Source: Luscinia megarhynchos
Lineage: Eukaryota; Chordata; Aves; Passeriformes; Turdidae
Direction: 5' to 3'
Assembly (NCBI GenBank): GCA_034336665.1
Contig: JAPFBE010000002.1
Span: 37,427,406 to 37,491,405 of the forward strand
Length of the DNA: 64,000 nt
Part shown: in pieces, positions 1-13,224 of the stretch
Numbering within the stretch: position 1 is the stretch's first letter
Layout of the letters: the number at the start of each line of letters is the position of its first letter
Made by a program: the position numbers and the translations under genes
The notes under the pieces: generated by a model
The model's input: the letters and a program-made list of their open reading frames with translations, nothing else
Told to the model about the DNA's origin: nothing
Databases searched by the model: none

Positions 1-3000
1 AGGAAAGCCTCTGTGCTGCTGCCACTGTAGTTGTTATCCCAGCTCTCTGCTCTTCCACAAGGGACAGAAGCTGTTCTGACAAAAGGGTGTTTCAGGCAGT
101 TTGTGCACAGCTACTGCGCAGGGCTTTGGCTGGCAGAGCTACGCCCATCACAAATCGCACCTGGAAGCTGAACCCTGGATGATGCAGCTCAGTCAGCAAG
201 GGTTTGCAATGTAGACCTGGCCAGAGGGATGGAAAGCAGGATTCATCTCACTTAACTTTAATCAGTGTAAAGGTAGACACTTAAATCAGAGGCACCTCCG
301 GAAGACAGTTCCTTTGATCTCTCACCAGGTGAGAGCTGAGCATTTTAATGTTAGATGAGATGAACCCTTCCCCAGGAGAGCTGAGGAGGCAAAAGCCTTT
401 CAGCCATCCTTTCCTGTCACCAGTTCTGGAGACCATGCTTCAGAAGGCTGCTGTTCAAATGCGTTATCTTTACACATGTCAATGTACATGATAATGAAAG
501 CCTGTGCTGGGCTTCATGCTGCCACAACTACATATGCAAGCTTAAAGCTAGCTCAGATACTTCTGCACTATTATATAGACATACCTTCAGGCAGAGTATC
601 CTTTAACACCTGTAAAGTTAAATTGTGGGGGCAAATCTGCAATATCTGCCCCTCTGCAATATGTTCATGTTGACACTGTCTTGTTCACAGTAGTTTTGGG
701 TAACAGGTGTCCTAACACTGTAACTCCCAACCAGAAGTGAAGCAGAAGTGTTTCTTCAGAGGATGTGAAAACTGAGATGCTGAAGCATGGCTGAAGAAGG
801 TACGTAGTAAGAAAGAACAAGATGATGACATTCCACAGTTAAAACTTCAGTTTGATATCAGTAAAACAGTTTTAATAAAGCTCCATTAGACTGCAGGATA
901 GGAAACGGTGGCAGCCAGTGGATAAGACACTGAAACACGACAAGGCAACGTACTTGGAGTTGTTCTGTAGAAAATGTCCCACAGAAACTAAGCAGCCATA
1001 TAAGCCTTCCCCTCTTCTCCTGGTGGGAACCAAAGAAGGAGGAATCTCTGCCCTTCTTCAGCTATCCCAGAGCATGCCTCAGCAATAAAGACTTGGCCAC
1101 ATAAAGTAACCTTGGTTCACGGTACTTGTTTTCCAGTTCTGACTATTTCAGCTGAAGAAATTTTATACAATGGGAGCAAAAATGATGCATTAAAAACAAT
1201 AAACTAATAGACTGTTTATGAGCCAGAACATCTTATGGGCTAGTCTGACTCAGGCATTCAGTTTTGCTAAAGGCTTTTGCTTAAGTGACCAAATTATCCT
1301 AACATGGATCTATTTTGCCCCCGAACCTGAAGACATATTGTGGGGTTCCTAAAGTCCACTCCATGGCAATCAGTATGACTGAAGGGCGTGTTCAGATTTT
1401 TTCTGTTTGTTTTTGGTTTTTTTTTTTTTTCTTTTTTGTTCCGGGTTTTCCTTGACAGTGACTTTGTGAAACTGTTGCCAGTTCAAACACAATTGGGAGT
1501 TACCTAACAGGCAGAAAACCAGATTCAGCTAGTCAGCGCTGTGCCATTCTCGACCTTCCTTTGTTTCCTCTCCCAAACCAGCATTTATAGCTACAATTTT
1601 CTTTTATTTGCTCTTCAGAATGCTCACTCTCACTTGGACACAGGCAAAATGTGCTGCTGCTTCTCCCTCACCAATATCCTCTGGGAAGTGGTAAAGAGAA
1701 ACAGAAAATTGCAATCTTTTGTGTCTGTGCATTTTCCCCTCCTTTCTGATTTCCTCACAGGGATTTAATGCTCCTAATCAATTTTTAAGAACCCTGGACT
1801 GATGGAGTGGGGCATTAAAACATAAGGAACAGAAGTGTCTGGCACTGCAGCTAGAGGGTGGACAGCATACAAGCCATATCTGATTACCCAGAAAAGTCCC
1901 TGGAATGCTTTTAAATCTACAGTCCAGGTATGGTTTTGTGGCTCCTTGTGCCCACTGCTCATGTTGAGCCACTTGATTAAATTTTGTAATGTGATTTTCT
2001 ACCTAATAGTTGTGCTGTGTTTTGATCCAATTTATGGCAACCAGAAAGTTTTGGGTTTGGTGGATTTAAATGGGAAGCCTATTGCTATTTTTTTTTGTCC
2101 CAGCAAATACAAAATAGACAAGTCATTTTATACCTTCACACTGCAATCCACAGTCTTACAAAGCTCTCCAGAACTCTCATTTTAGAGAAACAGCAGAAGC
2201 TAACTCTGAAGGAAAGCCAGTCTCACAGCAATCACTTCCCAGCCTCCACACAAACAAACTGCTTAAGCTCAGATAAAACCATCATAATCAGTGCCAAATA
2301 AAGGACAATCTTTTATCTTAATACAAATAAGAGAACATAGTGTACAGAGTAACAGAAAAATATACATCTTCAGCCATACAAAACGCACAAAAGCTTTCCT
2401 GTTGAAAGAGTACCCTGTAGCTGACAGCCAGACGTTCTTTTTCTCGATGACCCTGCACTATTGAACAAGGGGAAGCAGAGACCTGTTTTTTCCCTAGGAG
2501 ATAGCTGGTAGCTTTACCTGTATACCATTAATTCCCTTCTGTGGCTGTGGCTCTGCTAGTGCTGAACCACCCACCCCACCTCATGCCTGAGATAGCTCCA
2601 CTGGATGTAGAGGCTGCCTGGGTGCTGAAGGTGCACGGGATGTATAGACAGGTTTGCTGGGACATACATGCTGATTAGTACAGTTAAAAATATGGGTATA
2701 GGCACAGCTATGCCATAAATTATCATTGTTCTTGCTCTTGAAAGGGACCAGTCAATTCATGTCAGTCAGGAAGGTGGTTTATTTACCCAGGAAGGAAAAA
2801 ATTCTTACGTGAGCTATGTCCGCACCGCTGAGGCTCTGCAACCTTCAGTGCTGGGGCAGAAGATGTCTGAGCGTGGGCTAGCCTTAAAGCCTAGGCAAAC
2901 TGGAGAAGGTAAAACTCCTCACTTACTTTAAAAAAGTCAGTATCAAGCTAGAAAGTCAGTAGCAAATTACTTTAAACAACGGATTTTTTTTCACCCATTA

Positions 3001-6000
3001 ATGGAAACACGGTAAGATTTAGTTGAAGGTTTAGGTCAAGGTGACAAGCTACAGGGAGTATTGGGTGTGTATATCTGTATGGTGGGGTGTCTCTCCCCCT
3101 TGCAGCTATTTATATCTCTGAGTGAAGGTTAAGGTTAGGAATTTAATAAGACAGCCGTTTATTCTGTGGAGACTAACAGTCCTGGGGTTAGGATGTAATA
3201 ATCGTTCTTCTGCTTTAAAAATGGTTCTCTTAACAAATAGCAGTAGCTCATTGCAATTTTCAGTTGTACAAAATGACATATTTTTCTATGTTACTATCAA
3301 AATATTCTGCATAACATTAATTTCTGTGCACTTATTAACATATGTACAGAACAGTGTTTCCCAATAGAAATCAGTATGCTCCTTGCTGATCCTCTTTGCC
3401 CTAGATTTACCAAAACCAAACCAGAAATTAATTGTGTTAATAGTATAAAATCTCAGCAGAGATAAAGGACTGAAGGTTTATTTCCCAGCAGCAAATGAAT
3501 AAAGGAAATCCTTCAAGTTAAAGTCTAGCTGAGACGTAATGTTAGCCGACCATGGTGAATCCAGGCGAGCCAGGAATATCTCACATTTTCCCGATGCATT
3601 ATGTTGAGTACACAGAAGCAGAGGAATGTAAACAGACAGAAGGCACATGAAAGGCCCCAATCCATTCTCCATCTGACGGAAGTGAGAGTTTCATAATTCT
3701 GTCATCAAGAGTCTTTTCATCATTTTCTCCCTCTCGAGTTCACGCCTCAGAGTCTCAGCACTGTGTAATTAATGCACAAACAGTCAATTATGGGAACAAC
3801 AATTAGTCTCAGATTTCAATTTAAAATAATTAACATTTTCAAAATACCAAAGGAGGGGGAAAAAAGGTCAGGCTGAATTCAGTGAAAAAGCTGATAACTG
3901 ATGGCTGATTCAAAAACAAGTATCGGTTGATATTTCTGAAGAGCAAACAGAGGCAAGAAGAAGGATATAAAAAGATCCACATGGCAATACAGTTTATAAT
4001 TTCATCTAACCCCCATTAAAGGCTACTGATTTCAAAGGAATCTAGACAAGAACTCTAAAAATGGAGCAGCTACAGCAAATATAATTGTGAAAAACTATTG
4101 TTACAGCCTTCTGCTCCTTGGTGTGATCTGATATCGAGGGATATCTATATACATAGATATATAGATATGCTGAATTTACCACAGTCCTGCACATATCAGG
4201 ATGCCATAATCAGAGCCTGAAGTCGTTGTTCTCACTGATTCACTCCGGAGCCCAGAAGTTTTGTAACCCTGGGAATGCCCTGGATTAGTGATTCCATTTC
4301 TGAAAGTGTTTACGGTGCTGCTCTGAAAGGTATGTATCACACTTGCAACACAGTTTGGAGATTTAAACTGCATTGCAGAAACCTTGCAGCCCATTCATGG
4401 ACAAGCAGGGGTAGAATCACCTGCTTGTTCACGAGACATCTTACAGAAGCTGAGTGCAGCACTACAGCTTCAGAATTAATTTTTCATGGGAATGATAAGT
4501 TTTTAGATGATTAAGCAATGTTGAAAAAGTGTGCAGGTGCAATTATCCAACATCTGCAAAAAAATAATTAACAACCAAAAATGGGAATCAAATGTAAATC
4601 CAAAAGCATAAAAGACTCCTTCATTATGATGTCAAAGAAATACTTTTTTCTTCATAAGCCTTGAACTATTTGTGCTCCAGAAGCACTATATCCATTGCTA
4701 CATTTATATTTAATAAAATATCAGCTTGGGAAGTTCAGCTTTGATTAAATTATAGGATAAGAAGCCAGCAGCAAAACCAGTAGGATAATAGAATAGAAAA
4801 CTGAAAAGAGTCTGTCTGTGGAAAGGTGGTATAGCTTGTTGCTTCTCTGAGAAATTACAAGACTACTGTAGCTTGACATTACTAAAATAGAAAAAATAAA
4901 TAAGAGAAAGAGGAACAAGAAAGAAAACCAATGCCTGTTTTTCATTTAGAAGAACAGACATTTCTCAAAGTAAGCTTTGCCTCATGGACATCTAATTTCA
5001 AAAAACAAATTGTAACAGCAATTATTAAAACAAAACTTTTGTGCTTCAGACAAAATGACTTTGCTGGAGGAAAACCTGCACAACCCTTTGTCTTCAGGCC
5101 ATTGGACACAGAAATGGTACACTGCTGGCTGCAGCAGTTAATAAGGTAAGCTTTTCTTAATCTCAGAGCATGAGTTCCAGATATTTCTTTACATAACCCA
5201 CCTATTCTGAAGCAGTCAAGCAGTAATATTTCAGTATAAGAGAAAATGACACTTTATGGCAATTATGACAGAAAAAGGGAAATCAAGCTGATTCCCTTTA
5301 TGCAGAAAACATTGCAGTATTTCTGTGAAAGAGCTGCACAGTACCTGTCTGCCAGCGAAATGGGCTTATGCGACGTATATACTGTCTGCACTGTTGGAGT
5401 CGGTACAGTGTCTGCCAGAGACCTCAGGACAGGTGATGGGGACACCAGAGTAATCTTAGGAGATGACTGCACCCCACAGCATTGTAATTTGCTCTCTGGA
5501 AATTCTGCCTGGAAAAAAAAAAAAAAGTATACACACACAGAGAAAGAAAAAATTGTAGATTAGCTTCTACTGCTCTCGCCATCCTTCACCATCCAATTCA
5601 TTGCCAAGCACGCAGTAACAGCAACTAAGAGTGAGAGCAAATGGGAGCCTGTGGCTATAACCTCTCAGGGCAGCCTCTGCAGAGGCTGCACAGCCATGTT
5701 TTTTGATGCCTGAGGGACCAGCCTGACTGCAGCATGCGCTGAGTGAGATGGCACTGCATGTATGGGACTGGCAGCATTCAGGTAAAAAACATGATTGGTT
5801 TGGAGAATTACGTTTATCATTATTGCATTTTCCCTAAAAATTATGCAGAATCTTGATAACATGAGATTTCTGGAATATTCTTCAGGAATCTATACAATTT
5901 GCTGGTGGGTCCTCTAACTACTCTGTTTTGTTAACAGCTGGCAGTCTGGGCTTTTAGGAGTCCAGGTTTCAAAATCTCCATCCCTTTCCCACTTTTGCTA

Positions 6001-7380
6001 ACTGGAACATGCCTCAAGAGAGATATTCTTGCAGTATCCAGTGAAGGGCATTGTTAAAGCAATACTGGAAGTGCAGATTTAAGACAAACAGCAAGCAACT
6101 ATTTCCTGTCTTTTCAGTGAGGTGTTTCAACCCAACAACATTTTAGCCAAGACTGGGCTATTTTTACAACCAGAGCAGGAGGATTTCTAAAAATCAAACA
6201 GCCCTGTCCTGCTTTTTGTCATGGGCTATTTCTCAAGCCAAACTACAACACCACAACAGCTAGTTCCTGTGGTGTATGTCTGACCCTGACCTGGGAAGAA
6301 TACAGAGCAACCACAGTTGTCAGTGTGTCAGGATCATTAAAACACACTCCTAATGCCATCAGCTGCCTTTCTTCCTTGATGACTATTTCTTCTGAACCTG
6401 GTTCAGAGTCTAAGGCAGGGAGGAAGAAAAGCCACCATCATAAGAAAGCAGCTATTTGAAGAGCAGCCTTTTTATTTTTTTTTCCTAATTATTTCTCAAA
6501 TTCTGCAAGCCTCTGCAAGTGATTCACAAACTTAGTTTAAACAGTGGGAAAACTATTTGAGCCCAGGAAAGACTTGCTGTGTTAGGTCTGCTTCCTTATT
6601 GTCTTGCTTTTTAATATGTCTAAAACATCTCTAATGATCCAAAATAACCTCTGAAGCAAAAGGAATTCCATTAATTCCATAAAATTAGTGAAATGGAAAA
6701 ATGTGAAATCAACTAAAGAAACTCTCCTGTGTGTGAATAATGGCTAATAGAATCTGTTCAAAATTCCCTGTCATTCAACTTTTAAAACTCAACCTTAGAA
6801 ACTGCAGGGGTATGAAATTTGATGTTCCTCATATGAGATCCCTGTGCTCCAAGGACTACCAGAGCTTACTCTATGGCATGAGCAGAAGACATCACTCTGA
6901 AGCTCATATAAATTCTCCCAGCCTCTCTGAAATCAGCAGAGTGATGATAAACTACAGTTGCTGAAAAATTGCCTTGACTCCCATAGTGTGTTTGCTCTGG
7001 ATGGTGATTTTACAGTAGATATCCAAAGCATCTTTTTGTATACATTTCTGATTGCACAGCACACTTAAGCCAAATATTTAACTAGTCTAAACAGATGTAA
7101 TTTCATGAATTTAAATATACATGACTTACACCTGCCTGAGAAAATGGTCATAATGCCTGCCATTTTTCTGTGGAAGTCTCTGAAATTCAGATGGTTCCTG
7201 GCTTGTAGCTTGTATTTAAACATTCCAGGTAACCAAGTCATCTAATTTTTCATCTGATCAAGTCAACACAACTGCATATAGACCACCAAAAGTGAAGCTG
7301 TACATGAAAGGTAAAGCCTTCTAAATGTCACTATTTATAATCCTTTTCCTGCTTAATAACGTTGCAATGTTTTCTTCCAA
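1..7380. other. No supported gene: intron or 3' flank
   Basis: AT-rich unique sequence apart from a T-rich tract near 1.4 kb and a short TATCTATATACATAGATA palindrome-like stretch near 4.15 kb. Splice-flanked short blocks occur at 326-380 (minus) and 5098-5145 (plus), but neither links to a partner. The open frames present, the longest 116 codons, show no domain. Confidence 0.6.
1396..1440. repeat. T-rich tract
   Basis: Poly-T with G and C interruptions, including a run of 14 T, ending in CTTTTTTGTT. No transposon body is recognisable next to it. Confidence 0.9.
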
Positions 7381-7450
7381 GGAAAAAAAAAAAAAAAGAA
7401 AAAAGGGGGTGGGGCAAGGAAGGAAAGGAAAGAACTACAAAGAAAGAAAC
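7381..7450. repeat. Purine-only tract with poly-A core
   Basis: Fifteen A followed by GAAAAAAGGGGG, then GGAAGGAAAGGAAAG and AAAGAAAG. Nearly pure purine over 70 bp. Confidence 0.85.
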
Positions 7451-7934
7451 AATTAACAAACATTACCATTATCCTGGGTCTGTGTGTGACTGGAGACCAT
7501 TCAGTTAGATCTGCCTGCAAGTCCCAGCTACCCTTCCCTTGCAGCTCCTGCCTGTGGTGCAGCTCTCTCCAAGCCCTCAGCAGTGCATCAGGATGATCTG
7601 AAATGCTGCTGTGGAGAGACCCCTCCCTTTGGGCTGGGACACAGGCCATGAAACACAGGACCAAAGCCACCCAATGCTCCTAATTGTTTTCCCATCTCTG
7701 TGCAGTCCCATAGGTAGCTATAATAGGTACATATTTGTATGTAACTCAGTAAAAGGAATGTACAGCATCAGGTGCTGGATCATACACCACTGGGTTTTAT
7801 TGCAATGGCATTTTAAATATTTGTGATCTCAGTTTTGCTCTCTACCCTGCCCAGGGAAATGGAAATCTATGGAGAGAACATGGGATTTCAGAAAGATTAG
7901 TTTGAATTTTGCTTTGCTTCTTTTCTCCTGACAG

Positions 7935-8005
7935 AACATAACAAAAATCCCACATTTGAATTTGCCATGAAATGGCCATTTTCTACAATATGGAAATTTC
8001 TGTGG
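7935..8005 (+). other. Exon-like block on the plus strand (unconfirmed)
   Basis: 71 nt with an excellent acceptor (GCTTCTTTTCTCCTGACAG) and a consensus donor (TGG-GTAAGT). A single frame is open throughout, containing HNKNPTFEFAMKWPF. No partner exon with matching phase was found, so this is at best one exon of a plus-strand gene or long non-coding RNA. Confidence 0.25.
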
Positions 8006-10429
8006 GTAAGTATATATCAGTATACCTTCTGTTTGTATGCTAGAATTCTGACCCCCCAATTATGAAAATGTATGTTATATAGCCCTCTTAAATTTTGCTT
8101 TAATCCTAACTGTCAGAGGCAGAAAAATAACGTCTGACAATCAATACTGCTCAGTGGGAAAGTTACTTTGGGGGGCACATCATTTTGCTTAGATAAAGGA
8201 GAACTGTGAAAGACACATGCACTGTTACTTTGGGTTAGCTTTTATCACAATTGTATGCTCTGGACTTGGCTGACATAAGGAAACATTGCTGTGTCATTCC
8301 TGTGCACTTTCAAATGCATTTAATTAGAGCTCAACTGTGGCACTTACACAGCTTGGGGAGGCTAACTAATCCTGTCTTTAAAGTACCTGTTTGGGGAAAA
8401 AACTCATTTACATAAAAGCCCATGGTCAGGTTTATTGTGAAAGAAAAGCCTCTTTCTTTAAATCATTAAATACAGACAGAAACTTCACGACCCAACAGTG
8501 AATGAAGTTACTTATCTTGGATTATATGCCAGATATAGATTGCTGCAACCAGTAAAATTTAAGGTCAAAGTCTGAAATGCTTTATCTTGCAAATGAAATT
8601 TTAAAATTGTAAGTAAATTCACATGGCGTTTATAAGCAGAGTGTTTCTTAAAGAGTAATTAATTTTGTCATACTTTTTTTGTCATACTTATTACATAATG
8701 TCTCTGCCACCAAATCAAGATTTCAATCATACTTACTTTTTAAATTGTCAGATAATTGTTCTCTATTTGCATGTAGTTTACCTCACCAAAATCCCTAAGC
8801 CATCTTCTGGGAAAATTTAACAAGAATGAAGTTCAATATTGGATTCAAGTCCTCGGGTAAACAGGAGAGTTTGTACAAGGATACCATTGTAGCCATTGAC
8901 ACACTAACTATAATTCTTCTGCTGTAAATTCAATGAGAATCATTTTGTGATGGCACAGCAGGGGGTTTCAGGCAGGAGGCCATGCAATGGCTAGACAGAG
9001 GACTAAGTCTTCCCATTCCCTTACTGCTCCCTGCAAAGATGCTATGGAGCTTCACAAGTGTCCTCCACAGTCCTGAAATGAACAATATTTTGGGACCAGC
9101 TTCATTAGTGGTGAACCTTGACCTTTAATTTTAGTCCTCTGTCTAGTAAGCAGCAATGTCTAAATGAAAGCTATGTTTTGTATAATGGGAATATTTAACT
9201 GCTTCATACTCTTAACTTCTACTTGGAATTTTTTTTTTGAGGACTGCTTAGTGCATAGATTTCTGACACTTAAAAAAATCAGTTGGAATTGTGTTAAAAC
9301 ACAGTTTTTTAGTTGCATGTTCTACTTACAGAAAACTGTGGTACTGTTGTAAAGGGATCGAAAAAAGGATTAGATGTATCAGCAGGGAATGTCTTTATCT
9401 TTAAAAAAGATAAAGAAAAAGATGTTACTTTCAGAGCATAAAAATGCAAAAGAAAAAAGAAAAAGCAGCAAAGCATTGCAACTATAGTGACATATCCAAC
9501 AAATCAGAGCAGTTCAGCAGTGCTTGGACTAGACCCAAAAAAGACCCTTCCAAAAATGCATACAGAAACCTGATGATGAATAGTCAAAGCATAATATGAA
9601 AACTTGAGAAATTAATTTTACCATGTAATTAAATATGTTGAGCAAATACAGAGCTGGTTGCATACAATATATCTTCCAATTCTGTCACCAGAATTATTAT
9701 ATGATTCTTTCAGTCAGCACTACATTTTAAGATGAGCAATATGAAGTGCAGGAGCAAATTTTGCTGGGCAGGAACTTTGGCTAAAGAACTTGTGCTTTAA
9801 ATATTTTAGACTTCCAAATTACCAACTTACACAGTTGCTACCGAAGACAAACAATCATACAAGGTGGGATCAAAAGAAAATCATATATTAAAAAAAGTTT
9901 CAGGCAGCTAGGAGGCCCTGTGCTGAGTGGAGGGCTGTGGATAAAGAATGACCCTTGGAGGTTTTTTGAAAAGTGCAAGGAGACAAAGAGGAGAGAGACC
10001 AACACATCCATCTGCTGAGAGGGCTTGGTCCATGAGGATACAGTCACTGGTGTGACCAGACCCTGCTGGAAGCCACTTCTGCCCTTAAAGTAGTTTCAAA
10101 CATTAGCTGAAATTAAAAATACATTAAAAGCAGCAACAATCTCTGTCCCACTTCACTATGAATGCTGTTTCTCACTATTTTCCTTTTTAGAATGCATACA
10201 TTATTATTTATTCATTCAGACACAAAAAAAAATAGCAAATAAACATTTGAGTTTTGAACTTCACTTCATGCTTTCCCTTTGGAAAATTACATTTTTCACT
10301 GTGTTTTTCTCTTTATTACAGAAACTGCTGTGCATTAGTTTGTCTTCAATCATAATTTACTAACTACAGCTATACAACTGTTGTTTAATAATGAGGAAAG
10401 CTACCTTGGGGCCCTGAGCCCCTGTAGGC

Positions 10430-10760
10430 CAAAGAAAAACCTGGAATTATGACATCAAATATAATTAAGTAAATGTACAGTGTTTATTTTACAAATAAAA
10501 TAGCAGAACCATATTGATTTATCAGGGTACCAAGGGAAATTAACAGCTATCTGTGGGCTTGCTTCTGCAAACATGTGGAATTAAGCTTAGCATTAATTGT
10601 CAGGCTTCTTACACATGAGGAGTATGGATAGCAAAGATATTGTCAAGCATGCAAATAACTTTTTAACAGAGTAAAGGTGTTTGTAAATCAATTACACAGG
10701 CGTAAACGAGCTACCAACTCTGCGAAGGAGAAATTACTTCAAATCACAATTTTCTATGCA
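10430..10760. promoter_or_regulatory. Candidate conserved non-coding element
   Basis: AT-rich, free of simple repeats, and dense in words typical of vertebrate developmental enhancers: TAATTG at 10594-10599, the octamer ATGCAAAT at 10649-10656, GTAAATCAATTAC near 10682, and CGTAAACGA near 10701. No coding frame. Conservation cannot be judged from one sequence, so this is a suggestion from motif density alone. Confidence 0.2.
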
Positions 10761-13170
10761 AACCTATTAAAGGAAGTTTCACAGTCCTTTTACAATCCTA
10801 CATTCATGTCTGTTAGCAAAGTGCCTTGTGTCTGCCGTGCTGCTGATTGAACCTAACTCATTAGAGTGACACAACAGCTCTCACAAGTTTGTTATGTTAC
10901 ATTACACCCAGAGCCAAATCTGGGCAGCTGTAGCATGCCTCACTCTTTTGAGAGACAGCAAATACCCCTGAGCCCAGGCTGACATTCTCAGGTTATGAAG
11001 GGTTTACAACATGATGTTACAGTACAAAGTACAAGTGTACTCAGTTACAAATAAAATCTTTGAGCCAAATACAAAAGGATGGGAAGCTGGTTGCTCGTGT
11101 GTGGTATGGGTTTGATATCCCACAGCTAAAATCTCTCCAATTTTGCTGGTTAGTCTTATTAAGGAAATGAAGCACAGTTACTGAATGCAAGAAATGAAAA
11201 TTATGCAGAATACTGGAGAGTCCACTGAGATTTGGGAGCAGAGGCACATTACAGGAGCCAGCCTGATCACATGCTGTGACCCACAGCCATGCAGAATACC
11301 CTCTTGCAAAAGCAGCACTTCCATCTGTGCATGTGCATGAGGCCAGCCTGTGTATCAAAACAGGGCAAGAAATGGTTAATCTGGTTTAGTTATCAGTGTG
11401 AGTCCCTCTCTCAGGGAGCTGTGCTTTTTTAATCTTAAGAATAGGACAATGTCGACAAAAGAAAGGCTGTCTGGATTATAAACCCCTCAATTTCTGCCTT
11501 TTAAACAAGTGGAAAGAGAAATTAGGGAACAGAGGGCAAATAACCCTTACCTGTCTTCAATTCAAGAGTGACAAACAGAAACCATCCTGCTTAGCCTTTA
11601 GTATTTACTCTTTCTTCTCCCCATATTTTTTGCCTCTGACAACAGACCACTGTCACTCAAAAGACATAACAGAGTTTATTGGTTTGGCTCAGACCTTGAT
11701 CAAATTACTGTCGCCAGAATCCATAGGCAAGGCAGAGAGACAACACTGTTGTTGCCTCTTCAGCATTGGCAAGAAGTTCTTAACTATTAATGGCTTGGCT
11801 CTTCTGAGTAGGAAGTTAGTACAACACCCTAATCCATACAATAGCAGAAAAAAAATATACATTCAAGAATATTGTTCAGGCAGAGGATATGCAGGATGGG
11901 GAGACAGCAGAGTGGAAAGCATCACTTTAAAAACTGGCTGATGTGAAACTTGATTTGGAAATTTGAAAGGTCTCTTCAGCCAGGAATATACTTCACCTAC
12001 TTTGACCTAACTGTCCTGCATGTTCACCTGTGAGTCTCACCCCACCACACAAAGGAGAGCAGTGTCATGGGTAAGTCTCTTCCTTACCCTTGCACTGGAG
12101 TTGAGTTTATTGGGTCAAGTCAAAAATCTCAGAGCAGCTCAGAAAGTAAAACAATGCCCTGACCACAACCTAAATGTTATGCCTTCCCCACACAGCCTCT
12201 CTCCCTGCCCTGGGAGGAAGACATACCATACTTTAAATATCTCCTAACTCACGTGGAAGAAGCAGACTCTTAGACTTTCCAGGGTGCTTTGTTCTCCCTG
12301 TCGTGGCAGCATCAGTTGAACGATGCCACCTGGGAACTGAGAACAGAAGAAAGGCAGAGACAACTCTACCCTCTACTTCAAAGCTGCAGCTCCTCCAGCA
12401 TCTGGAGACCCTCAGCAGCTTCCAGGCTTTACCTGGGATGGCACACACAAAGGGAAAAGGAAGAGGGAAGAGGAGGTGGGCAGTTCCATGGGCAAGTTGA
12501 TGTCAAGAAGCTGAAGCCCAGCTGCTGAGAGAAGTAAAACACAGTAGCTGTCAATGTGTGGATTGCCTATAGACCAGAGAGAGGTTTGCTGTCTGCTTTG
12601 GTATGAAACCAAACAAGTAACATCTTCAAAGTCTACAGCTGGGCACAATTCCTGTCGTGGCAGCTCTCATCCACATTGCTCAGATGGGTATTTTCTGGTA
12701 CAGTCAGGCTCTTCCACAGGAGCAGAAAGGACTGACTGGTGTTCAGGGGCTACAGAAACATGCAGAAATGAGCAACCAGAGGTTAGAGCTGTGCTCTCCT
12801 TAACAGCACAGACAGGCTTTTAAGTACAAAACTTGATTTCAAGCACACTTGCTCTCTCTGCAGGAGTGCCAACAGTCTTGCAGCCAAAGTGACAGCCAGA
12901 AAACAACCTTTAAGGCAGGCTCCATGAGAACTGTCAGGTTGCAGGGGCATGGCATGAAAGGGGAGTGAAGAGGGCTGACATTCCAGCAGCATCTCACATG
13001 CTGAGGGCTTGTTTCATAACCTGAAATGCCCCTTGCTTGAAAGGTCAGGGTGCATTACCAGAGAAGAACAACTTTGGACAAGTAGCTCCTTGTCTGAAAT
13101 ATTTAGCTTGGCAAATTGAGAATTACTAAGCTTAAAAAGAGCAGTTGACTCTCATAAAAATTTTAAAATT

Positions 13171-13224
13171 AAAAAAAAAAGAGAGAGAGGGAGAAAGAAA
13201 AAAAAAGAAAAGAATAATAAATAA
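13171..13224. repeat. Purine-rich A/G tract
   Basis: Poly-A, then GAGAGAGAGG, then GAAAGAAA and AATAATAAAT. Simple low-complexity sequence. Confidence 0.88.
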
